7,583 nucleotides of DNA. Origin: DRGV01 sp018903055 [NCBI: bacterium]. Lineage in GTDB: Bacteria; UBP18; UBA7526. Below the pieces are notes generated by a model that was not told where the DNA came from, did not search any database, and saw only the letters and a program-made list of their open reading frames with translations. A program made the position numbers and the translations under genes. This document shows, piece after piece, positions 6,428-7,583 of the stretch. Location of the stretch: the NCBI GenBank assembly GCA_018903055.1, contig JAHIPW010000100.1, forward strand, positions 1-7,583, in the 5' to 3' direction. Each line of letters begins with the position of its first letter. The first letter of the stretch is position 1.

Positions 6428-7329
6428 GTTTTCTTTATCAGTACCCTCATCGGCCAAGCACATATTCTAAAGAAACCTAAGAGCCCCTTGGTTGGTCTCC
6501 AGTTTACAATGATTGCTCCCTGAGGACATATCTTCTCGCAATAATAGCATCTAATACAGTTTTCCTTACGTATAGGATAAGGATTGAGCTCGATTACTAC
6601 CGACGGGCATATCTCAGCACATTTGCCACATTTAATGCATTTCTCTTCATCTACTTCTATTTTTGGTAGGTGTTTATTTACTCTCTTCTTCGTCAACCAT
6701 AGAGAGGCGAGATGCAAAAGTGAAAATTTGAACCTGAATTCCGGGAAGATATCCAATCGGTTCGTTTCTTTAACTAATCCATAGTTCTTGACCATCTTTT
6801 GGCCAAACTCTTCTGCTTCTTTTAGGTCCTTTTCATCTGGATGGCCCTTGCTATAATCAAACTCCATATAAGGCTGAAAAGAGTCATAACCCCTGGTACT
6901 TAATCCCCCTAAAACTAACAAACCTCTTTCCTTCAGTCCTTTCGTCATGCGGGCTAAAGTATTAGCATCCTGACCACCATGGGTACAGAAAACAAAACTC
7001 AACTTATCTTTTAAGAAAGAGAGTCTCTCGATAAAATCCCTTACATTCCAGGGCTCCTGGAAGTAGAAGACCGGGGTGCCGATACCAATCAAATCATAAT
7101 TTCTTAATTCCTCTATTTTTATTTCTTGTGCGGGTGACTCGGCGGATCTCTGTGAGTGGGAGGATCTACACCGGGCGGAGGGGCCCGCGAACAGAGAATG
7201 CCGAGGCAGGACCCGCTTTAAGGGAATTAGGATACAGGGATTATCTGTGTTTTCTATTCCCTTGGCAATAGCCCGGGCTACCTTCTCTGTATTCCCTGTC
7301 TGGGAAAAATAAACAATTACTGCCTTCAA
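6418..7329 (-). CDS. Flavodoxin-fold / 2x[4Fe-4S] ferredoxin fusion (EFR1-like), with in-frame insert
   Basis: Numbering is from a TTG at 7329, giving 303 residues. The N-terminal flavodoxin-like domain opens with KAVIVYFSQTGNTEKVA; SQTGNT (9-14) is the FMN phosphate loop, and DLIGIGTPVFY (about 79-89) and CTHGGQ (115-120) are later FMN-contact regions. Residues 226-275 hold two ferredoxin [4Fe-4S] motifs: C231, C234, C237, C241 and C258, C261, C264, C268, each in CxxCxxCxxxCP spacing. This is the EFR1-type domain order, expected to shuttle electrons in the cytoplasm. Residues about 39-67 are an insert of 29 codons (GC-rich, Ser/Arg-rich) placed where the family has only a short loop after the second strand; the rest of the frame is intact. 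The start is non-AUG: TTG 7329 has GGAG 8 nt upstream, while a TTG at 7347 would add six residues with a poorer site. It could supply electrons to the neighbouring radical SAM enzymes (inference). Confidence 0.92.
   Translation of the reverse strand: MKAVIVYFSQTGNTEKVARAIAKGIENTDNPCILIPLKRVLPRHSLFAGPSARCRSSHSQRSAESPAQEIKIEELRNYDLIGIGTPVFYFQEPWNVRDFIERLSFLKDKLSFVFCTHGGQDANTLARMTKGLKERGLLVLGGLSTRGYDSFQPYMEFDYSKGHPDEKDLKEAEEFGQKMVKNYGLVKETNRLDIFPEFRFKFSLLHLASLWLTKKRVNKHLPKIEVDEEKCIKCGKCAEICPSVVIELNPYPIRKENCIRCYYCEKICPQGAIIVNWRPTKGLLGFFRICAWPMRVLIKKTGK
7130..7216. mobile_element. 87-bp palindromic GC-rich element inserted in frame
   Basis: The element is bounded by GCGGGT (7130-7135) and its complement ACCCGC (7211-7216). 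Further inward the arms share CTCGGC with GCCGAG and TCTCTGT with ACAGAGA, interrupted by small mismatched loops. The centre has a second hairpin, CGGGC (7172-7176) with GCCCG (7183-7187). By hand count about 60 of 87 bases are G or C, far above the flanking gene. Its length is exactly 29 codons, so it keeps the frame of the flavodoxin/ferredoxin gene and adds residues about 39-67. It encodes no protein of its own. The pattern resembles in-gene palindromic elements such as the Rickettsia RPE family in concept; no target duplication could be defined. Confidence 0.6.
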
Positions 7330-7337
7330 ATTCAAAA

Positions 7338-7341
7338 CTCC
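7338..7341 (-). promoter_or_regulatory. Ribosome binding site favouring the TTG start at 7329
   Basis: On the minus strand GGAG is followed by 8 nt and then the TTG at 7329, which begins the conserved KAVIVYFSQTGNT strand one residue later. This favours 7329 over the in-frame TTG codons at 7335 and 7347. Confidence 0.55.
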
Positions 7342-7381
7342 AAACAATATACCTAAAATCCGATGTTCACTTTCTGCTTTT

Positions 7382-7413
7382 CACCGTTTCCCCGTTTCCC
7401 TGATTCACCGTTT
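7382..7413. repeat. Octamer array CACCGTTT-like x4
   Basis: Four contiguous octamers: CACCGTTT (7382-7389), CCCCGTTT (7390-7397), CCCTGATT (7398-7405) and CACCGTTT (7406-7413). They lie in the spacer between the LolA-like gene and the flavodoxin/ferredoxin gene, beside the heptamer array at 7428-7476. Confidence 0.8.
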
Positions 7414-7427
7414 CTGCCTTTACCGTC

Positions 7428-7476
7428 ACCCGCAACCCGTTACCCGTCACCGATCACCGATCACCGATCACCGATT
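7428..7476. repeat. Heptamer array ACCCGTY to ACCGATC, seven units
   Basis: Units begin every 7 bp at 7428, 7435, 7442, 7449, 7456, 7463 and 7470. The first three are ACCCGCA, ACCCGTT and ACCCGTC; the next four are ACCGATC three times and ACCGATT. The unit sequence therefore drifts along the array while the period stays constant. An eighth unit would start at 7477 and run into the TAG stop of the LolA-like gene (7478-7480). Confidence 0.93.
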
Positions 7477-7477
7477 A

Positions 7478-7583
7478 CTATTTCAGGGGCTCCACTACCT
7501 CCACTCCTTTGGGAACCTCAAACTCAAACTCTGAATCTGGAATCTTAGTATTGACTTTAATGTTCTTAAACTCTATTAAAGTG
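7478..7583 (-). CDS. LolA-like outer-membrane lipoprotein carrier (C-terminal fragment)
   Basis: The frame is open from the right edge to a TAG at 7478-7480 and gives 34 residues, including IEFKNIKVNTKIPDSEFEF and then EVPKGVEVVEPLK. The pattern F-x-NI-x-VN, then IPDS-x-F-x-F, then P-x-GVEVVE is the usual last strand pair and C-terminus of LolA-type periplasmic proteins, which carry lipoproteins or other lipids from the inner to the outer membrane. Only the C-terminus is visible, so the assignment rests on a short match. It is the gene upstream of the flavodoxin/ferredoxin gene, same strand, separated by 148 bp of repeats. LolA-like genes also appear inside aryl-polyene-type lipid clusters, so this copy may be pathway-specific rather than the housekeeping carrier (inference). 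Confidence 0.65.
   Translation of the reverse strand, partial: TLIEFKNIKVNTKIPDSEFEFEVPKGVEVVEPLK

Noticed and set aside
7130-7216. Frameshift or pseudogene in the flavodoxin/ferredoxin gene
   Set aside because: The insert is exactly 29 codons with no stop, and both the flavodoxin motifs and all eight cluster cysteines remain in one frame, so the gene is probably functional.
7363-7548. Plus-strand open frame giving a Pro/Ser/Thr-rich peptide
   Set aside because: It is the translation of the heptamer and octamer arrays read on the plus strand and overlaps the LolA-like coding end; it has no family match and no clear ribosome binding site.

Overview
All recognisable genes lie on the minus strand, so transcription runs from the right edge to the left edge. 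The content suggests an uncultured, anaerobic, Gram-negative-type bacterium. Three cobalamin-dependent radical SAM enzymes and a flavodoxin/ferredoxin fusion point to anaerobic metabolism, and the end of a LolA-like lipoprotein carrier points to an outer membrane. Base composition is moderate. Spacers built of 7-8 bp tandem repeats recall metagenome-derived candidate phyla (Omnitrophota- or Planctomycetota-like), but that placement is impression, not proof.

Layout in transcription order (right to left): (a) 7583-7478, last 34 codons of a LolA-like protein; (b) 7477-7330, a spacer made almost entirely of 7- and 8-bp tandem units; (c) 7329-6418, a flavodoxin-fold plus 2x[4Fe-4S] ferredoxin protein interrupted in frame by an 87-bp GC-rich, partly palindromic insert; (d) 6417-6146, a 272-bp spacer that is a patchwork of at least four unrelated 7-8 bp arrays, then a strong ribosome binding site; (e) 6145-4880, B12-binding radical SAM enzyme A; (f) 4883-4461, hotdog-fold acyl-CoA thioesterase; (g) 4457-2853, a CrtI/CrtISO-like FAD oxidoreductase whose N- and C-terminal extensions are both encoded by short tandem repeats; (h) 2802-1339, B12-binding radical SAM enzyme B; (i) 1342-1013, a small PH-like protein; (j) 1016-1, B12-binding radical SAM enzyme C, cut by the window edge. 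Genes e-g and h-j are tightly packed: three junctions are 4-nt ATGA overlaps and one has a 3-nt gap.

Working together (inference): the radical SAM enzymes, the FAD desaturase/isomerase-like enzyme and the thioesterase look like one anaerobic pathway that modifies a long acyl, polyene or isoprenoid chain. The flavodoxin/ferredoxin protein is a plausible electron donor for the radical SAM enzymes. LolA-like proteins and hotdog thioesterases also occur in aryl-polyene/flexirubin-type clusters, and radical SAM plus phytoene-desaturase-like genes have been proposed for ladderane lipids. No ketosynthase or acyl carrier protein is in this window, so the product is unknown.

The most unusual signals are the 7-8 bp arrays (same period, different sequence, repeatedly starting at stop codons and twice entering one gene) and the in-frame palindromic insert in the ferredoxin gene. 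No tRNA, rRNA, CRISPR array or transposase gene was seen.
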